A stretch of 64,000 nt of DNA. Origin: Acanthosepion esculentum. Lineage: Eukaryota; Mollusca; Cephalopoda; Sepiida; Sepiidae. Under the pieces are notes generated by a model, which searched no databases, had not been told where the DNA came from, and worked only from the letters and a program-made list of their open reading frames with translations. Where the stretch lies: the NCBI GenBank assembly GCA_964036315.1, contig OZ038495.1, positions 25,200,190 to 25,264,189 of the forward strand, in the 5' to 3' direction. The translations under genes were made by a program, and so were the position numbers. Below, piece after piece: positions 35,701 to 45,642 of this stretch. The first letter of the stretch is position 1. Each line of letters begins with the position of its first letter.

Positions 35701-36212
35701 CAGTTTGTTTTGGCACTCCCCTTTCATCCCGACTGGGTCAAATTTTATATTTCCCATATCCGTCTATATTTTCTCCTTTCCCACTCCCTTAGCGAGAAAG
35801 CCTCTTGATTTTGTCCCCTGGGCAGAATACAGCCGCCTCTCTTTTTGAGGGTTGGACGGGCCCTACTAACATCAGTTATGTTTAGTTTACTTTGTGTTGA
35901 TTTTTAGTTTATTATTGGGTTCATCTCCCTCCTCTCTCATTCTTCATGACTAGATTTTTATATATAGTTATTCATTATCATTAAATTTTTACGGCATGGG
36001 GGCGCGTTTTGTAGGTTCCACTTGAGAGGATGTGGTATTATGGTGGATGGAGGATTGATTGGTGACAGACGAGTTTTGTGGTGAATGTGGAAATTGTAAT
36101 GTATGAGTGGGTCGTGAATCGGATTAGCTAGGTATAAGATAGTTAGTGTGGACCAGCCTCAATCCCTCCCCTTTTTCGACCTTGTGCCATAATCGTATTT
36201 TTAAATGCAATA
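32797..36212 (+). pseudogene. 5'-truncated Tx1-type LINE, copy 1 (ORF2)
   Basis: Plus-strand Tx1/L1-clade ORF2 lacking the endonuclease. It starts just before the linker (GYSDHKHVCIRV at 32902, MAGYWKINLSLLDRL) and passes into RT: NNWFPQGAIPDRFTRGVITLLKKGK, DDYRPITLLNT, LINLDQSKAFDRVDHRYL (motif A aspartate kept), SVRQGCPQSPLLYALALEP, and YADDICAFV. A thumb and C-terminal zinc-type region follow (LTWRLIRNRLPLNDKVF). Breaks: shifts near 33165, 33400-33620 and 33780, a stop at 34007 and one at 34551. The 3' untranslated part runs from about 35540 to AATAAATATT at 36205. The host is the copia 5' LTR. Confidence 0.85.
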
Positions 36213-36243
36213 AATATTCTAGTACAGCAGGGTACCCAAAAAC
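36213..36243 (-). repeat. Copia 5' LTR, outer tip
   Basis: CTAGTACAGCAGGGTACCC and the following ACTCCAAC match 28091-28121 in the 3' LTR. CTAGTA occurs at both sides of the Tx1 insert (32791-32796 and 36213-36218), as expected for a short target-site duplication. Confidence 0.7.
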
Positions 36244-36357
36244 TCCAACTCAATCGACCTGATTTTCTGCATGTTCCAAATGCATGAAGAATGTTCAATC
36301 AAGACAGCTTTTTATCCAAAACTAGGGCAAAGAAGATTCCTACCTTTTCCATAGCTA

Positions 36358-36406
36358 TTAGTGTGACCTGAACAGCTGCAATTCGATCTCTCTTCCAGAC
36401 CGGTAT
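36358..36406 (-). CDS. Candidate terminal exon of the SLC22-like gene (proximal option)
   Basis: An AG at 36407-36408 (minus strand) would splice from the donor at 36734-36735. One base completes the split arginine codon, giving YRSGREIELQLFRSH and a TAA at 36358-36360. Phase is correct and the intron would be about 330 bases. The acceptor is preceded by an A-run rather than pyrimidines, which weakens it. Mutually exclusive with the option at 27221-27383. Confidence 0.25.
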
Positions 36407-36735
36407 CTAATTTTTTTTTCGTTTAGCGATATTGTGTTTGTCACGTTTAAAAAGATGTTCGGTACATATGTGTTTGTAATAGAAGAATCCACATTCTGCG
36501 GTTGCCTATAAAAAATAACATAATTTTCTTACTACTGCTACATAGGTACGCAAGTTAATTATGGTTGAGTGGTTAGCAGAAATCCATAATTCTATACTTC
36601 TCTACCACTATGGAATTTCATGATAGTGAAATGCCCTTTCCCAAAGGTATTACCGTGAAAGCTGAAATTCCCACTTGTTTCATCGATAATGTTTCCAATG
36701 ATGCTAACCTTATAAAATAATGTAGATGTTCTTAC

Positions 36736-36899
36736 CTTATCGACTCATGGTCTTTCTTGCAAACATCATCAAAAGTGTCCTTCATGGGTTTGTTGCTGGT
36801 CTCAGGAAGGAAGACGTACGATGCAGCAGCTAAAATGCAGCAAGACCCCATCGTAATCAGAGGTAAACTATCACCAATTTCCCCATCTGCAAGGACATT
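36736..36899 (-). CDS. SLC22-type transporter, exon with the last membrane helix
   Basis: A 164-base exon on the minus strand, acceptor AG at 36900-36901 (TTTGTGAAAG side reads TTCACAAACATACAG) and donor GTAAGA at 36735. Translation: NVLADGEIGDSLPLITMGSCC, then ILAAASYVFLPETSNKPMKDT, then FDDVCKKDHESIR. This is transmembrane helix 12 of the major facilitator fold and the following PET-x-x-K-P-M-x-D-T motif of organic cation/anion transporters (SLC22). The upstream exon at 40000-40181 ends in phase 0 and joins it directly. SLC22 proteins carry organic ions, carnitine or related solutes across the plasma membrane; the substrate cannot be told from these exons. The C-terminus is not certain. Confidence 0.8.
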
Positions 36900-39800
36900 C
36901 TGTATGTTTGTGAAAGGAAAAGGATAACGTTTTAATATTTTCTCAAGAAAATTTGATGATGATAATTTCAGGGAAATATTGTCGTTTAGACGATTCCGTA
37001 ATGTTACGTGTAATGAAATATACATATTGACGGTTAATAATTTGAGCAGCTCGGTCGTCAAGACTCCTATCTCCCTTAATGAAACATAATCTGGCTTATG
37101 ATCTGGGAATTGAGATTAAAAAAAAAAACAGAAATAAGACGGGGGATATAGGAATAAAAATATAATAATTGTTGACAATTTTTATCAAATAATTTCGAGT
37201 ACGACTGCGCCTATTGGAAAATTTAAACAGTCAAGATAGCGAGGTGTTTCTGTTCGGAGAAATATAGAAAGAAGGAACAAACATTTAAAATTTTCTTTAT
37301 ATGAAAATTTGATAATGGAATGGCATTGATGTTTTTCAGTTTACATTCCTTGATTGATTGATTACATTTGTTTTTAAGGATAATCAACCCTTTGTTATTT
37401 AACACCAAATAATATTTTTAATTGCACAAATGATTCTTTTTCGACGTACGAATATTGCATTAATAATTCTTTTGTAGATAACAATGATCTTTCTAGATAA
37501 AGTCCTACTATTTAACTCATAGCTGACGAGATGGCTTCATACCGTTCCCAAGGGTATTTGTGAGTCAGTGAACGTAAAAACCTCGACTTAAATTTTGAAC
37601 CAGGCTCACGAATTTTCCATTACGAGCCACTAATGTTCATAAGGCCACTCGCATATTCCAGTTTATATGATCCATTTTTAAATGCAAAATTTATTATACG
37701 TGTAATTATATATTTTTGTAGATTGACGTTTAGTTCTTTTAATGTATATGTCATACTTACCTAGCCCAGGGATCTGTCCCTGTGCTGGTGGTATCACGGC
37801 TACGACTAGATTGGACCGGCTCTGACCAGCTTGGACCAGCTATGACAAGCCAAGACCAGGTATGACTAGGTTAGACCAGCTTGGACCAGCGACCCGAGTA
37901 AAAACACTCGAGTCACCACGTTAAAAACTGACCTTGTGTCACAACCTGACTCAGTGGGGGGGGGGGGCAAGTAAATCTCCTTTTAATGTATATATGGGAA
38001 TAAAAACGAGCTAAGAAATTTAAAATGAATGACTATGTGATTTACGACTAATTCAACCAGAAATAAAATTAAAGGAATGTAAATAAAAAATATATGTATT
38101 TCTCCAACCAAGATTTATCGGACAATAGCTTCAAACCCACCATCTATACAGTGTAATGGAAGGGATCGTCCGATGCCTGCAGCATCGTGCAAAAGTCGTA
38201 GGTGGCAACCCAGAGACACACCAATCGGAAATGATCAATATCAAAAGTACCCTTCAGAATAACAACGAGCCTGCAAAATTAACACCATCTTCTGCAGGCC
38301 AAAACAGGCGATGATTGGGGGGGCGGGAAAATGCCACGCCTTGTTCTCCCTTACCTGTAGGACTTATCGGAAATGATTAAGAAGATATGTGGGCCATACA
38401 ACATCAGGAAAATAATAAATATCAGTTCAAACCTACAGAGAAATATCTGTCTATTCAAACCTAACACAGTTGATTACGACCAAGAAATGTGTGTATTCCA
38501 TCCCTTACAGTTATGGGCAAGTATGTGAAACTAAACGTCATAATTAGGGTGAGACAATTGAATCAGGTATGTCTGATCATGTATGGTGGGAAAGGCGTAT
38601 TCACCAACACACGTTGAATAAAGTAATAATACTAGAAAAAAAAGAACACTGTAGAGACAGATGTGAACGCATATGCTAATCTATGACGTTCTTCTTAATA
38701 GGCCTTCATAGACAAGAGTAATTAAAACAATGATTTAACAGCAATATTACCACCAATGCCTTAGTGAATGCATTCAAGCGGAACAAGTATCAATAGCATC
38801 TGTCTCAACAGCAGGTAGATTATGTTGAATTCTCCAAGACCTAGACTCAGGATTGTCTCACTGGATTAAAGTGTTGGTTTATGAATATGGTGATATTAAT
38901 TGTGAGTTTAACCCCCTGGGTAGACGAGTGAAGGCATGAACTCAGTGGAAACGGGGCGAGCAATATCTGAGCAGTATTAAACAATAAGTAGACGAGATAT
39001 CTGTAGACATTATCAGTAGAACAAGAACACTCTACTTCAATTGGAAGGCTACACAAGGATTTGATGTATGTCAGAGGGCACAACGTTAGGATAAAAGGAA
39101 CAGAATTTCCGCGCGAAACAAATGTAAATAGCAAATATAAAACATTAATAATACTTGACGACAAAATTCGAGAAATGTTATGTCTAATATTACTATTGCA
39201 AAATATAAACAAGCAAGACATTGAGATATTAGCGCTCGAAGCAATAAAAATAGTAATAAACTCTTAATGCTTGGTCTTCGTAGCCTGGTTGAAAAGGCGG
39301 TGCTCCAGAAATTAATGTTCCCAAGAATGAGAGATGCAAGTTCATATTTTTGGGGAGTGTTTTTTTCTCTTTATTTCTAATGTGCGCTGTTTACTAACTG
39401 TTGTATAATGACGATCTGGAAGTTACCATAAAAGGCAACAGAAATAAGAGAAAAAGAAATAACTTTTAATGGTGAGATTTTATTAAGAAATAATTTATGA
39501 GTTATTTTTGTATTTAAATACTCTTTACTTTTAAAAAGCTAGAGGCACCAAGCAATGTAGTGTTTTAAAAATAAATACTTATTTCAGGGGACTTCATTAT
39601 TTTCAAATTTGGTGATCAAATTTTTCCTTATTGAAATTTAAAGTGTGTCCCAAAGTTTCAGTTATTCTACGAGTGTGCCCTGAGGTTAAAAAAAAGGTTG
39701 AGAAACACCGCATTAAAGAAATGACATTTCTATCTCTAAAAGTTGGAATAGAAGGAGGATTAAACTAAAGAAAATGGTAACAAATATAAACGGGCCGATG

Positions 39801-39999
39801 AGCATACATACCCTAATTCAGTTTACCTAATGAGGGAAACTAAAAAGAAAACATTTGCCTAATTTACCATAATACAAACTGGGTTGTCAATATTCATTTC
39901 GAAAGACCAATATTCTGACGTTCAACCCCTGTCCCAATTCCACGTTAAGTAAGTTCGTTTCATCGTGGCTTCTAAATTAAAAAAAAAAATTCTACCTAC
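36900..39999 (-). other. Intron of the SLC22-like gene
   Basis: About 3.1 kb, donor GTAGGT at 39999 and acceptor CAG at 36900. It contains a 20-bp minisatellite (37799-37892), a run of 13 G near 37956, a possible SINE remnant near 38835-39000 (GTGAGTTTAACCCC), and AT-rich filler. Short ORFs on both strands here have no family. Confidence 0.65.
37799..37892 (+). repeat. 20-bp minisatellite
   Basis: Four to five degenerate units of the form GACCAGCTTGGACCAGCTAT within the intron, followed by a hairpin ACCCGAGTAAAAACACTCGAGT. Confidence 0.8.
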
Positions 40000-40181
40000 C
40001 ATCATCATAATGTAGGGTGCTATGATACCACCCGCTCTGGCAAAGGTAGACATGGCTCCGAGCGCCCCGTTTCTTACACAGGTAGGATACAATTCACAGG
40101 TGTGTAGGTAGACGATACCAAATGTGCCAGTAATGCACAGTTTGCTGGTGATTGCTAACGCTGTTGTAGTCCATTGTAAAT
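40000..40181 (-). CDS. SLC22-type transporter, exon with the ELYPT-x-x-RN loop
   Basis: A 182-base minus-strand exon. Acceptor: TTTCTAATTCAG before 40181. Donor: ATG followed by GTAGGT at 39999. After two bases of a split codon it encodes LQWTTTALAITSKLCITGTF, GIVYLHTCELYPTCVRNGAL, then GAMSTFARAGGIIAPYIMMM. The ELYPT-x-x-RN-x-(A/G) segment between helices 10 and 11 is a hallmark of SLC22 carriers. The exon ends in phase 0 and joins 36736-36899. Upstream exons of the 500-600 residue protein are not in 40.2-64 kb as far as can be seen, so the gene continues beyond the window on the minus strand or is a fragment. The reading is fully open, with conserved residues, so it is likely functional. 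Confidence 0.8.
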
Positions 40182-40460
40182 CTGAATTAGAAACATGAAA
40201 TTACATTTTGAAAATCTGAAAATATCTGGAAAACATTCGCAAAGACAGAATTTGATGCTGAAGTCTTTTTCCAAACATGGTCATAAAATTGTAGAAAAGA
40301 GACGTTTAAAATTACAGCAACATTAAAAGAAAACAATATTATGAATCAGAAACGTCGTATGATGTTAAAAGAAACTTAAAATACAGGAAATATAATATTA
40401 GAAAACTTCTGAAATCAAAATTGATATTAACAAATTGATATTTTCCAAACGAGTACCACC

Positions 40461-40463
<3 letters not shown>

Positions 40464-40511
<48 letters not shown>
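40464..40511. repeat. (TA)n microsatellite
   Basis: Lies just beyond the 3' end of the minus-strand LINE at 40535. Confidence 0.97.
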
Positions 40512-40515
<4 letters not shown>

Positions 40516-40534
40516 GTATATAATATATTTTAAT

Positions 40535-43500
40535 CGGTATCACCCCAAGCAAAGCAGTACTGCCACTAGCACGAAGGGATTACAGTGTGTGAAGGAATTA
40601 GGTACAGAAACATTAGTAATGAGGAGAAAGAAACGAGCAATCAGGAGGATAGAAGGTAGCGATTGACATTGTATTTAAATATTTGTAGATTAAAGTTGCT
40701 TGGTAAGCATGGAGTCGGAAGGAAGTTCCACAAGCGAGAACTGCGGGATAAGAAACCTTTAGCATAGAAATTACGTCTACATCTAGCTTGCTCAACTGTA
40801 AACTGATGAGATCTTAACGCCAGCCTAGTATTGCGCTTAAATTCATAGAGTCTAGGTACCATAGCGTAGAGATTATCGGGACAATTACCATGAAAGTATT
40901 TATAAAAAGGGTACAGGAAGGCAACATTACGGCGGTAGGCAAATGAGTGAAGCCGAGGCGCGACATCAGGCCTATAATATTCTTTGGATCTTATCGATGA
41001 GCTCCAGGAAAATATCAGGGCCACCGGCCCATATCTGACAGCAGTATTCTAAGCATGGACGAATGGTAGACTTATAGATATACAAGATAAATTTCGCAGA
41101 GAAAAATTGTCTCTCTCGACAAAGTGAACCGATTTTCTGGCGATGCATTCCAGGTAGTCTTTCCACCTCATATCAGCTGAGAACGTTAGACCGAGAAGGC
41201 GCAATGAGTCAGTTGGAGGGTAGCATCAGCCATACTGACAGAAGTCAGAGAGGGGTCTATTAGATTATTAATGGAGAGCAGTTTATTTTTGGAGGCGTTA
41301 AAATTGACAAGCCATCTTTTTCCCCAGTTAACCAAACTCTTGCAGTGACTTTGTACATTGGTTGCAATTTTGACCTTGTTGATTGATCAGCCTTACTTTG
41401 AGGCAGGAGTAAATGGTAGTGTCGTCAGTGTAGATGCCAAGTTGAGAGCTGATGTCATCGGGAAGTTTGTTAATGAAAATTAGAAAGAGCTTAGGACCCA
41501 GGGTGGAGCCTTGTGGGGCACCTGCGTTAGTAGGAAAGGGTGTAGACTTGTAAGTTATCCTGAACGTCCACTCGTCTACCTCCTACATTGATAGGAAAGA
41601 GTGAATCAACTCAGAAACGTGTCCGCGATACCGTAGATTTTCAGCTCGTGGAAAAGACCTGAATGTTAGACCCTGTCAAAGGCTTTTGAAATGTTCCATG
41701 CTACCGCCTGGGTTTCATTGTTTTTATCTAAATCACGATAGTCTCTTTCCAGAATTAGTGCATCAGCAGTTGATTTGTAGAAACAAAAGCCGTATTGCTT
41801 GCCTGAGAAAAGGCACTGTGATGAGAGATGACGAACCAATTCAGCATTAATTAGGATCTCGAGCAGTTTTCCAAACAGAGGCAGAAGGCGAATAGGCCGA
41901 TAGTTGTATGGGTCAGATTATTCACCAGAGTTCTTAAAAACTGGAACAACATACGATGACTCCCAGTAAGCAGGAAAGCAGGAGATAGCGAGTTATTTAT
42001 TATACTGTTTAGAGAGAACAGGAGCTAGTTCGGTTGCACACTTGTTAATGACTATTACTGGAATGCCATTGAGTCTACATGCTTTATGGGAATCAATGTT
42101 AATGATGATAACAGAAACCATGTAAAGCGTTATATGCAAATCACTCAACAGAGAATCAGTCCTAAGTGGGAAGTTAGAGAGATGAGTTGAGAGTATTACA
42201 GGCAAAGCATTCATCTTTATTAGCAGAGGATAATAACACCTCAAATCTAGGTTGAAGAGTGGGGAATAGAGACCTTGCACTTATTTAGTACCCTATTACA
42301 GAGATGGCAATAGTCACGAGAACGAAAGGTTTTAGAGGGTATGCGGTGCCGCATTCTCTCAGCAAACAGGCACTTAGGTTCTTCGAGGACTCGCTTCCAT
42401 CTGTTACGAGCAGTGGCAAATAGGCACCTGTTATGACGAGAGATGTTCCGGTGACATAACCGGAAACAGTGTTTCCTGTGTGCTATGGCGGCCGAGCATG
42501 CTGGTATGGACTATGGAGATGATTGCGGTTTCACCTGGTATTTCCAAAAAGAGACAAAAGCATCCATTCCGGCTTTGACCCAAGAAGAAACCTCACTGAC
42601 GAATTTTTCAATTCAAAGAAAACCCCGGAATGAGTATGCTGGTACCGAAATGTGGTCATATGGATATGGTGTTCATGTTTAATGGATGCTTCGAATGAAA
42701 TATCAATAGTTACCACAGAATGGCTCGAGTTACCAGGAGGGCAGTATTGTGAAGCTTGGCAAGTGAGGGAGAATATTTCAGCCACGTGTCGTAGTAAACA
42801 TTAAAGTCATGGAAGACACAGGTGTTCGCAGATAGATGGAAAGAAAGTGCCTTTTTTATACTGTCAGCTATTGCATCTAATATAATGCAGTCTTGGGAAG
42901 TGGTGGAGCGATAAAGGAAAAAGAGATAGTTGAGAGTTTAGTAGCGAAAGACAGAAGCACATGAAAGAGAATTCAGCGACTTCGAAAGACCGGCAGATTA
43001 TCCCGGATTTAAACATCAAGGTCATGCATGTAATTGCTGAAATCTTTTCAGCAAATGGGAAAATACCCTGGAACCAAGAATCCATTGTTGTAACGGAAGA
43101 ATTCAAGTTGATTTCACAAAGGCCAAAGATATCTGGCGACCGTTCCTGAAGGAAGAATTCTACTCTGCAGAAGTTGGAATGGATACCACGAATATCGGAG
43201 AAAAAAGATTGAAGTGGGTAGGTGGTTTTTCTTAACTGGTTTCTTTTTTTTTTGCGATTTCCAGATATAATTTGAGAAGAAAGGAAAAAGGCCACTATAA
43301 TTGACACTATCTCTCGTCAATGGCAGTACAAAGCAACCGCCGTGTAGCTGAGAACAGAGCATATTGTGGCCTCAAGGATACCCACCGGAAATAAATACAG
43401 GGACACATACCCATGCGCGATATCAGACTACAGATACCCCGATATTATGTGAGTGCTGATCAGGGCAGTCTCTCTAAGCGCTACCAAAGAGTTCAGGTTC

Positions 43501-43545
43501 CTAACGACCGGTCGGAAGCAGCAGCCAGCAAATTGTCAACCCGGT
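40535..43545 (-). pseudogene. Decayed APE-type LINE, family 2, copy 2
   Basis: Reads on the minus strand from a 5' untranslated part (about 43545-43380, matching the reverse of 59480-59640), through an APE endonuclease remnant (FSDIRGIHSNFCRVEFFLQERSPDIFGLCEIN near 43200), an RT linker (CATELAPVLSKQYN near 42000), RT near 41900-41450 in many frames, and the C-terminal SLCRERQFFSAKFILYIYKSTI, MVPRLYEFKRNTRLALRSHQF and SRLWNFLPTPC blocks (41166-40641). The 3' end GCTTGGGGTGATACCGATT (near 40545) matches GCTTGGGGTGATACGCTT of the plus-strand copy at 62857. Frameshifts and stops throughout. Confidence 0.8.
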
Positions 43546-43898
43546 ACCCTCATAATGAAAATTCACAGCCACTGGTTAGTTTGATCAATTAAATCATTGA
43601 GGTCCTGGTAACAGAAAGAAAGAAAGAGAACCGGTAAAAATATATCCTGAACAGAGAACAAGGGATGAACCTCTACTCCTGAGCAATTGACATGGAAGGA
43701 GTGCAGGCTGGACGATAGTTGAGCTTATCTACTCTTATTAACCTGTAAACAAAAAAACTAGGAAAGAATTCATATTAAGTCATGACATAATATAAGTTCT
43801 GATGTCTATTACCATCTAAAAAATCGGGGTGGTAACACTTAATTTTTCAGCATTGATAAATAAAAGTGGATAAGCCTATTCTAAATTAAACAGGTTGC
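43546..43898. other. No gene recognised
   Basis: Unassigned spacer between the LINE and the palindrome. Confidence 0.5.
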
Positions 43899-43904
43899 AT
43901 ATAT

Positions 43905-43949
<45 letters not shown>
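43899..43949. repeat. (TA)n microsatellite
   Basis: Abuts the left arm of the 130-bp palindrome. Confidence 0.97.
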
Positions 43950-43952
<3 letters not shown>

Positions 43953-44079
43953 GTGAACATAGAAGTCAACACTTAGAGGCGACAGTCTGTTTCATGCTAG
44001 ATGCAATCATCGGGCCCGATGATTGCATCTAGCATGAAACAGACTGTCGCCTCTACGTGTTGACTTCTATGATCACTTT
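43950..44079. repeat. 130-bp near-perfect palindrome with hammerhead-like arms
   Basis: Arms 43950-44014 and 44015-44079 are reverse complements over 65 bases with two mismatched pairs, and there is no spacer; the centre is CGGGCCCG. Each arm, read outward, has CCGATGA, a TGC/GCA mini-hairpin, GAAA, ACAGACTGT and C, then GCCTCT. As DNA it could extrude a cruciform; as RNA it would make a 65-bp hairpin. Confidence 0.95.
44012..44052 (+). ncRNA. Hammerhead-ribozyme-like motif, family delta
   Basis: Stem I GGGC (44012-44015) with GCCT (44049-44052, one G-U). Core CCGATGA 44016-44022 (consensus has U where the second C stands). Stem II TGC/GCA at 44024-44026 and 44032-44034. GAA at 44036-44038. 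Stem III ACAG-A-CTGT at 44039-44047. Predicted cleavage after C 44048. The mirror motif lies on the minus strand at 43977-44017. The core deviation and the competing long hairpin make activity doubtful. Confidence 0.4.
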
Positions 44080-44105
44080 TATATTTACACACGATCTATC
44101 TCTGA

Positions 44106-44120
44106 TATTGAGCACTTTAT
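44106..44120 (+). repeat. Shared 15-mer TATTGAGCACTTTAT
   Basis: Lies 58 bases after the predicted delta cleavage point. The same 15-mer is on the minus strand at 45137-45123, 43 bases after the beta motif's cleavage point, and a shorter form is at 5-15 and in 17633-17720. Confidence 0.7.
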
Positions 44121-44154
44121 CCCATAAATATATCACACTTTAAGACTATATTTC

Positions 44155-44157
<3 letters not shown>

Positions 44158-44221
<64 letters not shown>
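44158..44221. repeat. (TA)n microsatellite
   Basis: About 32 TA units. Confidence 0.97.
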
Positions 44222-44835
44222 GTGCTGAGACACGTATTCAGGGGATATATAAATAATGAAGGAAGAAAAAGAAACATATAGAATATTCTGAAATAGAATA
44301 GAAAAGTTATAAAAAAAAATCAAGTTAAATACAAGAAAATGAAAATAATTAAAAGTGTTTATTTCAACGATACCTATATACAATTAAGACTAGCAGCGTC
44401 AACCAGGAACGGAGATGTGGTGACGCCAACATTCCATATAGCAGTAGATAAAACAAGCCGTACTGGTCTTGGGGTTTGACGGGATTGCCAAAATTGGATC
44501 TGTCTATTTTTCCTCCATTTTTTTAACCTGTTTTACATTTCTAATTTTTCAAAATATTTGTGACATTTACAAATTTAATATGGGTCAGATCCATTAGATT
44601 CACTTACGTGCTAATGCCTTTGGGAAATGTATGAATCCACTTCTTTTCCCGCTCCTAGCTATGGGTAAATAGCAGGGCAGACTGGGTTCTATACACTTGC
44701 GTGGCAGCCGGTCTTGGAGATTGAAACTCTGAATTCAAAAACCGGCCTGGAGAGATTATCTTGCCCAAGAAACACCACTTCTACTACGGTTGTACTATAT
44801 GTGGTGTTCCTACGACCTTCGGGATTCGCGATCGC

Positions 44836-44837
<2 letters not shown>
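44222..44837. other. No gene; 16-bp palindrome at 44824-44839
   Basis: ATTCGCGATCGCGAAT at 44824-44839 borders the next (TA)n. A fragment like the Z-repeat head (CTAGCTATGGGTAAATAG) lies near 44655. A hairpin ACACCAC/GTGGTGT spans about 44771-44807. No coding signal. Confidence 0.5.

Positions 44838-44907
<70 letters not shown>
44838..44907. repeat. (TA)n microsatellite
   Basis: About 35 TA units. Confidence 0.97.
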
Positions 44908-44911
<4 letters not shown>

Positions 44912-45171
44912 AGTAGAAGTCTTATAAGTATAAGACACTATACTCGATCGGAAAACCTTCGATGTCTTGATTTGCAAATAATCAAACCAATACCAAAGGG
45001 GGAAAAAACGGTATAAAAAAGGAAAGAACCAAGAACATGTACGTTAGCCGAAAATAATCGTCCAGCATGCAAGTCCAAGGCCCAAGGAAAAAAAAAAACG
45101 ATACGAGTACGCAAAAAACTAAATAAAGTGCTCAATACAGTGAGTAGAGCAGACCTAGTTAGACTTAGACA

Positions 45172-45224
45172 GCCAGACAAACCTTCGACGGTTTCACCTA
45201 AACGGATCGTCAGGGAAGGCCGGC
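45172..45224 (-). ncRNA. Hammerhead-ribozyme-like motif, family beta, minus-strand copy
   Basis: Minus strand: GCCGG...CC, core CTGACGA (45213-45207; position 7 changed, a tolerant position), weak stem II TCC-GTTTA-GGT, GAAA (45195-45192), stem III ACC...GGT with a six-base loop, cleavage near 45180, and outer stem I CTGGC (45176-45172) pairing with GCCGG. It starts directly after the 3' end of the Tx1 LINE (AATAAATATT) and is followed by the TATTGAGCACTTTAT 15-mer at 45137. Confidence 0.45.
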
Positions 45225-45642
45225 AATATTTATTACTGTTTCTACACCAAATGTGGCACAAGGCCTAAATGTGACAGTAAAATCAGTTAACTGGGCGAAA
45301 TCGATACGGGGCTTCAATCATCATTCATCCATCCCAAGCACTCACACACACGCGCACTGATTCAGACACAAAAATACGAAAAAACACACCCGCGAAACGA
45401 AAGGCGCCCCGCATCCACCAGAGAACTGACATCACTGACCACCTAACGAGGGAGGGGATGGGGAGTTAAACTAAAGGAAAAGAAAATGGGGAAGAAAAAA
45501 GGAGCCAATGAGCAAACACGCCCTAGCTATGTCTACAGAAAGAGAAAAGAAAAAACTAAATAATCAAAACCAAAAACCTATTCTAGCCTAAATCCAGGGA
45601 CGAGTTGCCCAAGTTCAACCCAGGAAAACAATATCCTGATGC

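Larger units (their letters stand above)
27486..36243 (-). mobile_element. Ty1/copia LTR retrotransposon, decayed, with a nested Tx1 LINE in its 5' LTR
   Basis: Minus-strand element. Landmarks in coding order: a 5' LTR split at 36243-36213 and 32796 to about 32560; gag with zinc knuckle and protease (about 32500-31252); integrase (31207-30511); reverse transcriptase and RNase H (30600-28499); a polypurine tract at 28133-28123; and a 3' LTR starting TGTTGGAG at 28122. The protease, integrase, RT order within one pol is diagnostic of Ty1/copia. Several frameshifts and altered catalytic residues show it is dead. A 5'-truncated Tx1 LINE (32797-36212) sits inside the 5' LTR between copies of CTAGTA. 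Confidence 0.85.

Noticed and set aside
44745..44810. Hammerhead candidate at CAAGAAACACCAC...GTGGTGTTCC
   Set aside because: A good 7-bp hairpin follows GAAA, but no CTGATGA and no stem II precede it.
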